DNA of 64,000 bases from Sphingomonas kyeonggiensis (GTDB lineage: Bacteria > Pseudomonadota > Alphaproteobacteria > Sphingomonadales > Sphingomonadaceae). Made by a program: the position numbers and the translations under genes. Numbering within the stretch: the first letter of the stretch is position 1; each line of letters begins with the position of its first letter. Below, in pieces: positions 40,579 through 50,000 of the stretch. The notes under the pieces were generated by a model, which saw nothing but the letters and a program-made list of their open reading frames with translations, did not search any database and had not been told where the DNA came from. Location: assembly GCF_014196745.1 (NCBI RefSeq), contig NZ_JACIEH010000005.1:214836-278835 (forward strand), given 5' to 3'.

Positions 40579-42117
40579 CTTCGCATTTTTGGCTTTTTTG
40601 CCGCGTCCGCCCTTTTCGGCGGCGCCTTCGTGCGGTGTATTTTCCACAAGGATATCAAAGGGCTTACGGTACTCCGCCGAAAGCTTTCGATCCCGAAACG
40701 AACAGTTCGAAAGTACCACCGAAAGCACGTGTTTTTTGGCCGCTAAATCGGCCTCGAGGAACCGACGCTTCGAATCCTGCGCAACCGACAGCAATGCGAT
40801 TCCATCGTCGAAGTAGCTCAGATCGGCCTCATGCCGCCGCTCGAGTTCCTTGGCGACCTTGCGCTCCTGATCCCGGAACTGCGCCGTGAGCGCCGCATAA
40901 ATCTCGTCCTCGATGCGGCCATCGAGATTGTCCATGTAGACCTGCCCGAGACGCTCGCGAAGGCGCTCCCGCTCCCTGGTGAGCCGCGCCACCGCCGTGT
41001 CGTGATCGGTACGCACTTCCGTGAAGCTCTCCCGGAGCGCGTTCCGCAACCACTGGAACATCTCCGGCGAAAGCGACACGCGATCGAGCATGTCGCCGAT
41101 CTGCTCGAGCAATACCTCCTCGCGCACATAGGGCTCCGGGCACTTCCCCTTAGCGTGGCTGCAGCGATAGTAGATGTATTTCTCCTTCTTGATGTCGCCG
41201 ACCAACGCGCAGCCGCAATGGCCGCAGCTGATCATGCCGGTGAACAGGAAGTCCTTCTCGATGCCCCGAACGCGAGCGGTATGGCGCCCGTCAAGGACGC
41301 CTTGGACTCGCTCCCAGGTCTCGATCGACACCAAGGGCTCATGGGAGCCCTGATAACGCTTGCCGATCCACTCGAACTCGCCGGTGTAGATGCGCGAGCG
41401 CAGGATCTTATGGACGCTGCTCGTGCTGATCGGCTTGGCGCTGCCCCGGAAAGTCATTCCATCCGCCCGCGCACGGGCAGCGGCTTGTTTCAGCGAATAC
41501 ATCCCGGTCGAGTACCACTCGAAGAGCCGGGTCACGCGCGGGCCCGTGTCGGGCTCGACCTCGATCACCCGCTTGCCGTTCGAGCCGAGGACATTGCGAT
41601 AGCCCGTTGGCGCTACGGACGGCCAGATCCCCTGCTCCGCCTTCTCCAGCATCCCCTTGCGGACCTCTTCGGAGAGATTGTCGATATAGTTCTTGGCCAT
41701 CAGCACCTTGATGCCGTGCAGGAACTTCTCCGAGGAGCGCGAGTCGGGCGCGAGAACGATGTTCTCCTTCACGAAATGGATGCTGAGATCGAGATCGTCG
41801 ATCGTCACCCAGTCGCGAAGGTTGCGGTAAAGGCGGTCGGTCTTCTCGACCAAGACCGTGTCCGTCGCCGGATGGCTCCTGAGATACGCGATCATCTCGC
41901 CGAAGTAGGTCCGCCCGCTCGCCTTGGCGGTCTCGATGTCGATATACTCGCGGACGATCCGATAGCCTTGCTCCTCGGCATAGGCTTTGAGGAGCTTGAT
42001 CTGTGACTCAACCGAGAAGCCTTCGCGCTCCTGCTCCTTCGAGGACACGCGCGCGTAGAGCACGGCGCGCTTGGACTTCTGCACCGGTTGCCGGCGGTTC
42101 GATTTCATTCGCTTCAT
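40513..42117 (-). CDS. Large serine recombinase
   Basis: Site-specific recombinase of 534 residues. The resolvase domain holds YARVSSKEQ at 21-29 (nucleophile Ser25). A recombinase domain follows (about 150-280), then a zinc ribbon with cysteines at 298, 301, 319 and 326. A coiled coil (about 355-430: LTRERERLRERLGQV) comes next. The last 21 residues (W514 to S534) and the stop are encoded antisense within the tRNA-Trp gene, so the native C-terminus may be different in the excised form. Likely the element's integrase. Confidence 0.92.
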   Translation of the reverse strand: MKRMKSNRRQPVQKSKRAVLYARVSSKEQEREGFSVESQIKLLKAYAEEQGYRIVREYIDIETAKASGRTYFGEMIAYLRSHPATDTVLVEKTDRLYRNLRDWVTIDDLDLSIHFVKENIVLAPDSRSSEKFLHGIKVLMAKNYIDNLSEEVRKGMLEKAEQGIWPSVAPTGYRNVLGSNGKRVIEVEPDTGPRVTRLFEWYSTGMYSLKQAAARARADGMTFRGSAKPISTSSVHKILRSRIYTGEFEWIGKRYQGSHEPLVSIETWERVQGVLDGRHTARVRGIEKDFLFTGMISCGHCGCALVGDIKKEKYIYYRCSHAKGKCPEPYVREEVLLEQIGDMLDRVSLSPEMFQWLRNALRESFTEVRTDHDTAVARLTRERERLRERLGQVYMDNLDGRIEDEIYAALTAQFRDQERKVAKELERRHEADLSYFDDGIALLSVAQDSKRRFLEADLAAKKHVLSVVLSNCSFRDRKLSAEYRKPFDILVENTPHEGAAEKGGRGKKAKNAKWQGRSDSNRGPSVLETDALTS

Positions 42118-42213
42118 GGACGCATACTCGCTGACATGATCGCCAGCCGCACACGCGTGAGGGCACCGCTGGCCGCCCCCCAGTCTGGCCGCGAAGCCGC
42201 AAATGGCAAGAGG

Positions 42214-42495
42214 TCAAGGGCGAGACTTATCCGGTTTGGAGATGGTTTCGGCGCGGGGACGGACGATCCCGTCAAGGCCCATCAACGCCCCCGCGAAAAT
42301 GGTCATGTTCTCGATGATCTCATGGGCGTCGAGCTCGCTGAGCGGCTTCGGGTAATAGGGCTGCCATACCTTGATCGTCTGCTCGATGAGCGTCCGCGAA
42401 TAGCGCCTGCGGACGCCAGGACCGCGCCCACCGGCGGGATTCTCGATCGGGCCGGGATCCGTCCAATGCCGAGGCGTCTCCTTCCTTCGTGCCAT
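42214..42495 (-). CDS. Element-associated hypothetical protein
   Basis: Protein of 93 residues (MARRKETPRHWTDPGPIENPAGGRG...). Residues about 30-75 look helical (RYSRTLIEQTIKVWQPYYPKPLSELDAHEIIENMTIFAGALM). The ends are basic and disordered. No family recognised. It starts one base after the DUF2274 stop and is in line with the trb genes. Possibly a small regulator or a relic. Confidence 0.65.
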   Translation of the reverse strand: MARRKETPRHWTDPGPIENPAGGRGPGVRRRYSRTLIEQTIKVWQPYYPKPLSELDAHEIIENMTIFAGALMGLDGIVRPRAETISKPDKSRP

Positions 42496-42496
42496 G

Positions 42497-42724
42497 TCAG
42501 CTGGCCGTCGCGGGTGCCCGCCTCCGCTTCGCGAACTCCCGATCGCTGTCGAGGAATGCGCTGAGCATCGCCGGCACAAGTTCGGCCACCGGCTCTTCGC
42601 GCCCATAGGCCTCGGCATAGAGCGCGGCATATTCGGAGAGAGCCAAGTGCAGATCAGGCGAGATCGAAACCGCCAGCTTGACCGGCGTACGATCAGGCAG
42701 CTTGGCGAGGCGCAAGCCGGTCAC
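42497..42724 (-). CDS. DUF2274 protein
   Basis: Protein of 75 residues from GTG (VTGLRLAKLPDRTPVKLAVSISPDLHLALSEYAALY). This is the DUF2274 family, nearly always found next to trbI; a ribbon-helix-helix-like fold is suggested. The GTG overlaps the trbI stop as GTGA. Confidence 0.88.
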   Translation of the reverse strand: MTGLRLAKLPDRTPVKLAVSISPDLHLALSEYAALYAEAYGREEPVAELVPAMLSAFLDSDREFAKRRRAPATAS

Positions 42725-43926
42725 GGCCTTGTTCCCGTCCAGGCCGGCAGCAGCAGATCCTTGTGCAGGATGACGCGCAGCGGCCAACCCGGCCGCACGC
42801 GGATGGTCGGCTGGACGTCGAGCGCGCGCTCCACCAGCCTGTCGCCGGCGCGCGCACCGCCTTGTTGAGCGGACTCGCGGATCGCACGAACCAGATCACT
42901 TTCGTCGTTGCCGAGCGAAAGCTGCGTGCCGACCCCAAGAAGCGTCGAGAGGCCGACGCCCTTCAAGAGCTGCCAGCTATGCAGGTCGAGCTTGTCGGCG
43001 AGCCCAGCATAGCCCTGCGTGTCGGTCGCGGGCAGATTGTCGACGCTGATCGAACTTCCGTCCGGCATCAGAATCCGCTGCCAGACGACCAGCGCCCGGG
43101 TCTGACCAAACGCGACCACGGAGTCGTAGCGGCCGAGAAGTCTCGCGCCCTGCGGGATCAGCAACGTCCTGCCCGTCGGGCTGTCGAAAACGGGCTGGCT
43201 CACTTGCGCGATGACGAAACCCGGCAGGTCCGAATTGAGGCCGGTGATGAGGCTGGCTGCGATTACACTGCCCGCGCTCAGCACCGTGGACGCCGCCGCC
43301 GGCTGGAGGCGGCCGGGATCGACGACCTCGTCGCCCGCCCTCCGTTCGAGAAAGGCGAGCTTTCCGCCTTGGCCGGCGGGAGCGCTCCCCGGCGACGCAG
43401 GTACCGGCGCCGCGGCCGGTGCCATCGGGTCGGGTCCGGCCTGAACATGGTTCGTCGCGACCATCACCCCGGCTTCGCGCGCCGCCTTGCGCTCGGCCGC
43501 CACGCGCTGCCGTTCGGCTTCGATGGCCTGCGCCGCCTGCGCGGCGTCCTGATCGATCGGCGCCATAGGCTCGGCGAGGCTGCGCTGATGGTCGAGGATC
43601 GGCTTGCCAAGGTCTCCCGGCAGCTGCGGCCCGAGCTTGGGTATATCGCCATAGCCCTTGGGCACCTTGCCGAGCGCGTCTTCCGCGCTTCCCGGCTGCG
43701 GGTCCGCGCTGGCCTCGGTCGGAGCGCTGGGAGCAAGATGGATCGGCTTGAGGCCAAGCCAGGCGATGCCGGCGACCGCGGTCGAGCCAAGCAGTGCGGC
43801 TCCGACGATCACGCCACGCCGGAACCGCACCACCGGCCGCGGTCGCGCCCGCAGCACCAAAGTCTCAGGATCGGCCTTTGGAGCGGGTGCTGCCACAGCC
43901 TCAGCTTCCGGGGCGGCTTCAGTCAT
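42721..43926 (-). CDS. trbI: Conjugal transfer protein TrbI
   Basis: VirB10-like protein of 401 residues bridging inner and outer membranes in the mating channel. One transmembrane segment (about GVIVGAALLGSTAVAGIAWLGL) follows a basic cytoplasmic tail. The TrbI domain includes VLSAGSVIAASLITGLNSDLPGFVIAQVSQPVFDSPTGR and a C-terminal TIRVRPGWPLRVILHKDL. Its start overlaps the broken trbG by 8 bases. Intact. Confidence 0.93.
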   Translation of the reverse strand: MTEAAPEAEAVAAPAPKADPETLVLRARPRPVVRFRRGVIVGAALLGSTAVAGIAWLGLKPIHLAPSAPTEASADPQPGSAEDALGKVPKGYGDIPKLGPQLPGDLGKPILDHQRSLAEPMAPIDQDAAQAAQAIEAERQRVAAERKAAREAGVMVATNHVQAGPDPMAPAAAPVPASPGSAPAGQGGKLAFLERRAGDEVVDPGRLQPAAASTVLSAGSVIAASLITGLNSDLPGFVIAQVSQPVFDSPTGRTLLIPQGARLLGRYDSVVAFGQTRALVVWQRILMPDGSSISVDNLPATDTQGYAGLADKLDLHSWQLLKGVGLSTLLGVGTQLSLGNDESDLVRAIRESAQQGGARAGDRLVERALDVQPTIRVRPGWPLRVILHKDLLLPAWTGTRP

Positions 43927-44412
43927 GGCGCCCTCCGCGGTGCTTGCGCCCGTCGTCACGCGTGATCCACACCACCTGCTGCTTCTTGCCGCCGAGCCGG
44001 AGCTCGGCCGCGGCGAAAAGCCGGTCGACGATGTAGAAGCGCCCGGCGATGCGGTAATTGACGAGTTGGGCCGCGCCGTCCGGACCAATCACGAACAAGG
44101 GCGGCGCCTCGTCCTGGGCGATGCCGACGGGGAATTCGACAAAGGTCTGGTGGCCCCGAGATAGCCGGCGGCGGCCGGTTCGCGGGTCGCCGCGCGATTG
44201 GCCTCGGCGACACGACCCGCCGCCTTGGGTAGCCGATAGGGCCGCCGTGGCTCGACGGGCAGGGCCGCGGACGGCGGTGCGGCGACCTGGGCGGGCGGCG
44301 TGACGCCCGAGGACGGCGCCGATACCGGCGCGGGAGTGGGCGCCGGGACGGTCTGGGCGTGGAGAGTGCCGGCAAGCAGCAGGCCGGGCATGGGCAGAAA
44401 ATGGCGGATCAT
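43919..44412 (-). pseudogene. trbG: trbG with internal deletion and frameshift
   Basis: VirB9-like outer-membrane complex gene, broken. The N-terminal piece reads MIRHFLPMPGLLLAGTLHAQ (signal peptide) to NRAATREPAAAGYL. The C-terminal piece resumes in another frame with QTFVEFPVGIAQDEAPPLFVIGPDG and ends KKQQVVWITRDDG. The middle, normally about 150 or more residues, is missing, and the join near 44150 shifts the frame by one. The intact first frame stops at 44089. The 4-base overlap with trbF and the 8-base overlap with trbI are kept. Confidence 0.9.
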
Positions 44413-45173
44413 TGTACGGACTCCGTCTTGGGTTCGGGGATCGGGGTGGCCACCGGAGCAGGTGCGGTGGGCGCAGGCGGTGCCGGGGCCTCGAACTCGC
44501 GGCTCCAGTCGACCGCATCGACATAGAGGCCGAGCGGATTGCGCCGGAGCACGTCAGCACTCTTGGGCGGCCGGAGGCGCACCGTCAGGATCGCGGTCCA
44601 GCGCGTCGTGCCCGCGAGATTGCCACGCGCGAATGCGCTCTCCGTCCACTTCAGCTGGAAGGAACTGGGCGAGGCGCGCACGACGCTGGTCACCTGAACC
44701 GATACCGACTTGTCGCCGACCTGAGCGAACGGATTGGCCGCGCGGGCATATTCGCTCAGCTGGACGTTGCCCCGCTCGGTCACGAAGTCATAGGCCTGGA
44801 GCCAGTTCTGCCGCATCAGCACCGGGTCGAGCGACACCGAGCGCACGTCGAGGATGAACCGGCTGAGGAACCATGCGATTTGGGGATCGGTCGGCGTGTA
44901 GGCGGTGTCGGCCGGCGATACCGCCTGGGCCTGACCGAGCTGATCGACCGCGACGACATAGGGTACGACGCGGCTCTGCATCGACTGCCAGATCAGGCCA
45001 GCGGACAAGCCGCCGATCACCACCAGCTCGCCAAGCGCCGTCAGCCGCCAGCTATGCGCCTGAACCCGCGCCGAGCCGATCCGCTCGTCCCAAAGCTGTC
45101 CCGCGCGCTGATAGCGCGTTTCGGGCTCGGGGGTGGTGCCAAAGCGCTGGATGCTCCTTCGGAACTGCATCAT
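44409..45173 (-). CDS. trbF: Conjugal transfer protein TrbF
   Basis: VirB8-like inner-membrane assembly factor of 254 residues. An N-terminal YQRAGQLWDERIGSARVQAHSWRL block precedes one transmembrane helix (ALGELVVIGGLSAGLIWQ), then the periplasmic VirB8 domain (FLSRFILDVRSVSLDPVLMRQNWLQAYDFV). A Pro/Ala tail ends the protein. The start ATG overlaps the trbL stop as ATGA. Intact. Confidence 0.94.
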   Translation of the reverse strand: MMQFRRSIQRFGTTPEPETRYQRAGQLWDERIGSARVQAHSWRLTALGELVVIGGLSAGLIWQSMQSRVVPYVVAVDQLGQAQAVSPADTAYTPTDPQIAWFLSRFILDVRSVSLDPVLMRQNWLQAYDFVTERGNVQLSEYARAANPFAQVGDKSVSVQVTSVVRASPSSFQLKWTESAFARGNLAGTTRWTAILTVRLRPPKSADVLRRNPLGLYVDAVDWSREFEAPAPPAPTAPAPVATPIPEPKTESVQ

Positions 45174-46480
45174 TCGTCCCTTTCCTTGATGTCGGGGGTG
45201 GCGGAGGCGCCGCCGCGATCGCCCTCCTTGAGCGTCTGCAGCGCGGCCTGACGGTGATGGCGGGCGGTCTGCTGCGCGCGCAGGTCGCGCGCCCAGCCGG
45301 GCATCGCGCCACCCTGCCCGTCGGAAGCCGGCGGCGACCCGCCGCTCCCGCCTCCGGTGTTGCCGGCAGTCCAGGCGGCGTTGCCGCCGCGCTCGGCGGC
45401 TCGGCCGAGACCCAGCGCCGCGCCCGCACGCTGGCGCATCGCCCCGGCAGCGGCCGTCACGACCCCCGACATGCCAGCACTCACGGAGCTGGAACCCGAA
45501 GTCTCCTGGCCGAGCTTATAGGCGGTCGAGGCAGCGCTCCCCATCGAGGTGCCCGCGCGGATGGCGCCCAGCCCTGCGCCGCCCGCCATCCGGGCGGCAC
45601 CGGCCACGGCGCCGCCGCCAAGCATCGCGCCGCCGGCCACCGCCGCAGCAGTGCCGATCGCGGCGCCGGCGCCGAGCTGGGGCGCGCCAGCGACCAAGCC
45701 GGACGCGACGGACGGTCCGAAGATGCCCAAGCCAAGCAAGGTCATGCTCGCCAACACGAGGCTCATCGCCTGGCCGAGATCGGGCTCGGTACCCTTCACG
45801 GCTTCGGCGAACTCGGTGAAGAAGCCCGAGCTGATGCCGATGATGACGGCGAGCACCATGATCTTGATGCCCGAACTGACCACCGATCCAAGCGTGCGCT
45901 CGGCGAGGAAGCTGGTGCGATTCCACAATGCGAACGGCACCAGGATGAAGCCTGCGAGCGTGGTCAGCTTGAACTCGAGGATCGTGATGAAGACCTGCAC
46001 CGCCAGCACGAAGAACGCGATGATCGTGATCGCCCAGGCAATCAGCAGCACCATGATCGTCATGAAGTTGCTGAAGAAGCTTGTGAAGCCGAGCAGGTCC
46101 TTGGCCTGGTCAAGCAACGGCCATGCCGCCGCGAAACCGGTACCCGCGAGCCGTCCGGGCTGCAGCAATTGGTCCGCGGTCATCGTTCCCCCGGCGGCGG
46201 TCAAGCCGGCTTGAGTGAAGGAGCGAAAGATGATGTCGGCGAGACGCGAGAAATTGTTCAGGATGAAGGCGAAGGCGCCGACATAAAGGATCTTCTTGAG
46301 CAGCTTGCCGAGAACGTCGGTCTCGCCGCCCATCGCCCAGAACAGGCCGGCCAGCGTGATATCGATCGCGATCAGCGTACTGGTGAGGAAACCGATGTCG
46401 GGACCGAGCAGCCCGAAGCCGTGATCGATATAGCGGATGAAGTCCGCCAGGAACCGGTCGATGACATTAAGGTCGTTCAT
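45170..46480 (-). CDS. trbL: Conjugal transfer protein TrbL
   Basis: VirB6-like polytopic inner-membrane channel protein, 436 residues. About six transmembrane helices lie in residues 15-270, including FSNFMTIMVLLIAWAITIIAFFVLAVQVF. The C-terminal 150 residues are Gly/Ala-rich and then polar. Intact. Confidence 0.92.
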   Translation of the reverse strand: MNDLNVIDRFLADFIRYIDHGFGLLGPDIGFLTSTLIAIDITLAGLFWAMGGETDVLGKLLKKILYVGAFAFILNNFSRLADIIFRSFTQAGLTAAGGTMTADQLLQPGRLAGTGFAAAWPLLDQAKDLLGFTSFFSNFMTIMVLLIAWAITIIAFFVLAVQVFITILEFKLTTLAGFILVPFALWNRTSFLAERTLGSVVSSGIKIMVLAVIIGISSGFFTEFAEAVKGTEPDLGQAMSLVLASMTLLGLGIFGPSVASGLVAGAPQLGAGAAIGTAAAVAGGAMLGGGAVAGAARMAGGAGLGAIRAGTSMGSAASTAYKLGQETSGSSSVSAGMSGVVTAAAGAMRQRAGAALGLGRAAERGGNAAWTAGNTGGGSGGSPPASDGQGGAMPGWARDLRAQQTARHHRQAALQTLKEGDRGGASATPDIKERDE

Positions 46481-46501
46481 CGCGTCACATCCTCAAAGGG
46501 T

Positions 46502-46543
46502 GCCGCAGGGCGCTTGCGGGGCGCGCGCATCGCGCCCTGCGGC
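46502..46543 (-). repeat. 12-bp inverted repeat between trbJ and trbL
   Basis: GCCGCAGGGCGC and GCGCCCTGCGGC separated by 18 bases. It occupies the gap where trbK is often found; no trbK-like lipoprotein is seen. Confidence 0.7.
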
Positions 46544-46582
46544 GCTCGGCGTCGGGGGGGGCACCGTCGCCGAGCAATGCGG

Positions 46583-47296
46583 TCAGCGCGGCGTGTAGGC
46601 CGTGCCCGAGCCGAGGAACTTGGTGGTCGTCGCGTGCGCGTCGAGCTCGGCCTGGGCGCGTCGCGCAGCATCGGTCGCCTCGGCGCGGAACTGGGCCGCG
46701 AGCAGCTGCTGGATCTGCAGCTGCTGCTTGGCGGCGAGCGCGAGTAGCTGATTGGTCGCCTGTGCGGCCTGCAGCCCACCGACCGCGTCCTGGCTCCTCT
46801 CCGAGATCTTGCCGAGCGTGGCGACGTCGGCCTCGACATTTTCGGCGATGTCGGCCTGGACCTTCATCGTGTGGCGGAAACCCGCCATCGCCGTGTCGAG
46901 CCGCGCCTTGGCCTGCGCCGCGATTGCGTTGGCTCCAGCCCGCGCGTCGAAGTCGGGAAAGAGCTTGCCGAACTGCTGGTCGACCTGACCGACCCGAAAG
47001 GCGACACCCTGTGCCTGCTGGATCAGCTGGCCGATCTCCTTCATCCGCGCGGTCAGCTCGGCAAGGTCCGGAAAGTCGGTCCGCGCCAGGGCGAGCGCCT
47101 GGTTGCGCAGCATCTGCGCCTCGTTCTGGAGCTGCTGGATCTGCTGGTCGATGATCTTCAGCGTGCGCGCCGCATTGGCGAAGGAATCGACATCGACGAT
47201 CGCGATCTGGGCCTGGGCGGACGCGGGCACGACCATCGCAGCGACGCTGACGGGAAGCGCGGCACGGAGGAGCAAGGCAAAGGCAAAGCGGGACAT
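46583..47296 (-). CDS. trbJ: Conjugal transfer protein TrbJ
   Basis: VirB5-like pilus-tip or adhesion component, 237 residues. Signal peptide MSRFAFALLLRAALPVSVAAMVVPASAQA. The mature protein is all-helical and Gln-rich (LKIIDQQIQQLQNEAQMLRNQALALA), as expected for TrbJ. AGGAG lies 8 bases before the chosen ATG; a GTG nine bases upstream is less likely. Confidence 0.93.
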   Translation of the reverse strand: MSRFAFALLLRAALPVSVAAMVVPASAQAQIAIVDVDSFANAARTLKIIDQQIQQLQNEAQMLRNQALALARTDFPDLAELTARMKEIGQLIQQAQGVAFRVGQVDQQFGKLFPDFDARAGANAIAAQAKARLDTAMAGFRHTMKVQADIAENVEADVATLGKISERSQDAVGGLQAAQATNQLLALAAKQQLQIQQLLAAQFRAEATDAARRAQAELDAHATTTKFLGSGTAYTPR

Positions 47297-47301
47297 GATG
47301 G

Positions 47302-49734
47302 TCACTCCTGGGGCAGGATGCTGGCGGTGCCGGCGAGGATCTCGGCTGCCCAATCCAGGCCGGCGGATTGGAGAAAACGGGCAGCGAAGTCTAAGCCGAG
47401 ACCGGACGCCAACGCGGCATCGATCCGCTTCTGGCTGTCGGGATCGGAGGCGCCGCAGAGCGCCAGGGCGAGCGGCCCGAGGCCAAGCTCGAACAGCCGG
47501 TTGCCGCGCGCGGATTGCAGGTAATAGTGCCGCTTGGGCGTGGCGCGGCTGATCAGCTCGATCTGGCGGTCGTTGAGCCCGAAGCGCTGATAGGTCTCGC
47601 GCAGCTGCGGTTCGACCGCGCGGTCATTGGCGAGCAGGATCCGCTGTGGGCAGCTCTCGAGCACCGCCGGGGCGATCGACGAGCCGGCGATATCGGCCAG
47701 GCTCTGCGTCGCGAAGACCACCGCGACATTCTTCTTGCGCAGAACCTTCAGCCATTCGCGGATACGCGCGGCGAAAAGCGGATGGTCGAGGAAGATCCAG
47801 GCCTCGTCGAGCACCAGCAAGGTCGGCCTCCCGGTGAAGCGCGCTTCCAGACGATGGAAGAGATAGTGGAGCACCGGCGCGACCACGCTCGGCTGGCCCA
47901 TCAGCGCCTCGGTCTCGAAGCATTGCAGATCGGCGAGCGCGAGATCATCCTCGGCGGCATCGAGCAGCCGGCCATAGGGCCCTTCGAGCGTATAGGGCGC
48001 GAGCGCCACCCGGAGCGCCGCCGACTGGAGCAGCAGCGTCAGGCCGGTCAGGGTGCGCTGTTCGACCGGCGCGGTGGCGAGGCTTTGCAGCGCGGACCAG
48101 ATCATGTCCTTGATCTCGGGCGTGGGCGCGACGCCTTCGTGCGCGATCAGCGCGGCGATCCAGTCGCTCGCCCAGACGCGATCGGCGGCGCGATCGATGC
48201 GCCGCAGGGGCTGGAAGGCAAGGTTGTCGCCGACACCATCGAGCCCCAGCGCGTGATGGCCGCCGCCACAAGCCAGCACCGCGGCACGCGCCGATAGGCC
48301 CTTGTCGAAGATATAGACCTGCGCACCTGGGTAGCGTCGGAACTGCAAGGCGAGCAGCGATAGCAGCACCGACTTGCCAGCCCCCGTCGGCCCCACCACG
48401 AGCATATGGCCGACATCGCCGATATGGGTGGATAGCCGGAACGGCGTAGCACCGCTGGTCTCGGCATATAGAAGCGGCGGCCCGTCCAGGTGCGTATTGC
48501 GCTCGGGTCCCGCCCAGACGCTCGACAACGGCATCAGATGCGCGAGGTTCAGCGTATGGACCAGTGGCTGGCGGACATTGGCATAGGCATGGCCGGGCAG
48601 CGAGGAGAGCCAGGCTTCGACCGCGTTGACGCCTTCGCGACGAATGGTGAAGCCGAGCCCGTTGACGATACGCTCGACCGCGCGAACCTTGGCCTCGACC
48701 GCGGCACGATCGCGATCCATCACCGTCAAGGTCGCGGTCAGATAGCCAAAAGCGACATGGTCCTGGCCGAGCGCCTGCAGCGCCGCGTCGCTGTCGGCGG
48801 CCTTGTTGTCGGCATCGCTGTCGGTGAGCTGGGCAGGCTGATTATACATCACTTCGCGCAGCATCGCCGTCACCGACTTGCGCTTGTTGAACCATTGCCG
48901 ACGAATGCGGGTCAGCGCCTTGGTCGCCTCGGTCTTGTCGAGCGCGATGAAGCGCGTGACCCAGCGATAGGCGAAGTCCTGGTGATTGAGCGCGTCGAGC
49001 AGCCCCGGGCGGCTGAGGCCGGGAAAGCCGGCTATGGTCAGCGTACGAACATGGCTGCCGCCCAACATCGGCTCGAGCCCGCCGGTAAGCTCAGTATCGA
49101 CGAGTAGTCCGTCGAGATAGAGCGGGGTTTCGGGCACCGCGACCGGATGGCTCCGCTCGGAGATGGCGCGGTGGAGATAGGTCAACGTCTCGCCGTCCTC
49201 CAAAGCGCGCATCTCGGGGAACAGGCCGGACAGGAGATCCTGGATACGATCGGTCTCGCCGACGAACTGTACCAGCGCCTCGTGCCAGTCGCGCCCCTTC
49301 CCCTCCCCGCGATCGAGCACCGCCCGGCCTGCCGCGTCGGTGCGATCCGCCTCGGGCAGATATTGGAGGGTCAGATGGTAGCGGCTCTCGAAATGGGCGC
49401 GGCCGCCTTCGAAGCCGGCGCGGCGTTCGGCATCGACCAGGGCCGAGACGGGATCGGGAAAGTCGCCCTTGGGATAGCCCAGCGCCTCGCGGCGCTCGGC
49501 CTCGACATAGAGCGCCCAGCCCGAGCCCAGGCGGCGCAACACATTGTTGGTCCTGGCGGAGATGCCGATCAGCTCGGCCTCGGTCGCGCTTTCGAGGTCG
49601 GGCCCGCGAAAGGCGAAGCTGCGCTGGAAGCTGCCATCCTTGTTGAGGATCACGCCCGGTGCGACCAGCGCTGCCCAGGGCAGATGATCGGCCAACCGGT
49701 CGGCATGGCGCCGATATTCGCGCAGATTCAGCAT
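47302..49734 (-). CDS. trbE: Conjugal transfer ATPase TrbE
   Basis: VirB4-like energising ATPase of the mating pore, 810 residues. Walker A VVGPTGAGKSVLLSLLAL lies about residues 439-456; Walker B is LLVLDEAWIFLDHPLF. The N-terminal CagE/TrbE domain is complete. Intact. The start overlaps the end of trbD by 7 bases. Confidence 0.95.
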   Translation of the reverse strand: MLNLREYRRHADRLADHLPWAALVAPGVILNKDGSFQRSFAFRGPDLESATEAELIGISARTNNVLRRLGSGWALYVEAERREALGYPKGDFPDPVSALVDAERRAGFEGGRAHFESRYHLTLQYLPEADRTDAAGRAVLDRGEGKGRDWHEALVQFVGETDRIQDLLSGLFPEMRALEDGETLTYLHRAISERSHPVAVPETPLYLDGLLVDTELTGGLEPMLGGSHVRTLTIAGFPGLSRPGLLDALNHQDFAYRWVTRFIALDKTEATKALTRIRRQWFNKRKSVTAMLREVMYNQPAQLTDSDADNKAADSDAALQALGQDHVAFGYLTATLTVMDRDRAAVEAKVRAVERIVNGLGFTIRREGVNAVEAWLSSLPGHAYANVRQPLVHTLNLAHLMPLSSVWAGPERNTHLDGPPLLYAETSGATPFRLSTHIGDVGHMLVVGPTGAGKSVLLSLLALQFRRYPGAQVYIFDKGLSARAAVLACGGGHHALGLDGVGDNLAFQPLRRIDRAADRVWASDWIAALIAHEGVAPTPEIKDMIWSALQSLATAPVEQRTLTGLTLLLQSAALRVALAPYTLEGPYGRLLDAAEDDLALADLQCFETEALMGQPSVVAPVLHYLFHRLEARFTGRPTLLVLDEAWIFLDHPLFAARIREWLKVLRKKNVAVVFATQSLADIAGSSIAPAVLESCPQRILLANDRAVEPQLRETYQRFGLNDRQIELISRATPKRHYYLQSARGNRLFELGLGPLALALCGASDPDSQKRIDAALASGLGLDFAARFLQSAGLDWAAEILAGTASILPQE

Positions 49735-50000
49735 GTGAGGCGTCCCTTCTGGCGCAGGTGCCGGAGCAGGATGGGGAGGAAGTCGGGGTCGCGGCGCGCG
49801 GCGAACACAGCGAGGCTATGGCCGAGCAGGAAGAGCGCGACGCCGGCCAGCCATTGCTGGAGCCCGAGGCCTACCGCTGCCGCCAGCGTGCCGTTGATGA
49901 TCGCCAGGCCGCGCGGCGCGCCGCCCAGCAGGATCGGCTCGGTCAGCGAACGGAAGATCGGGACCTCGAACCCCTCGATAGGCTGGCCGGCGGCGTTCAC
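49728..50000 (-). CDS. trbD: Conjugal transfer protein TrbD
   Basis: VirB3-like small membrane protein, 90 residues from GTG (VNAAGQPIEGFEVPIFRSLTEPILLGGAPR). Two hydrophobic segments (GLAIINGTLAAAVGLGL and LAGVALFLLGHSLAVFAA). GTGA overlap with trbC. Confidence 0.93.
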   Translation of the reverse strand: MNAAGQPIEGFEVPIFRSLTEPILLGGAPRGLAIINGTLAAAVGLGLQQWLAGVALFLLGHSLAVFAARRDPDFLPILLRHLRQKGRLTC

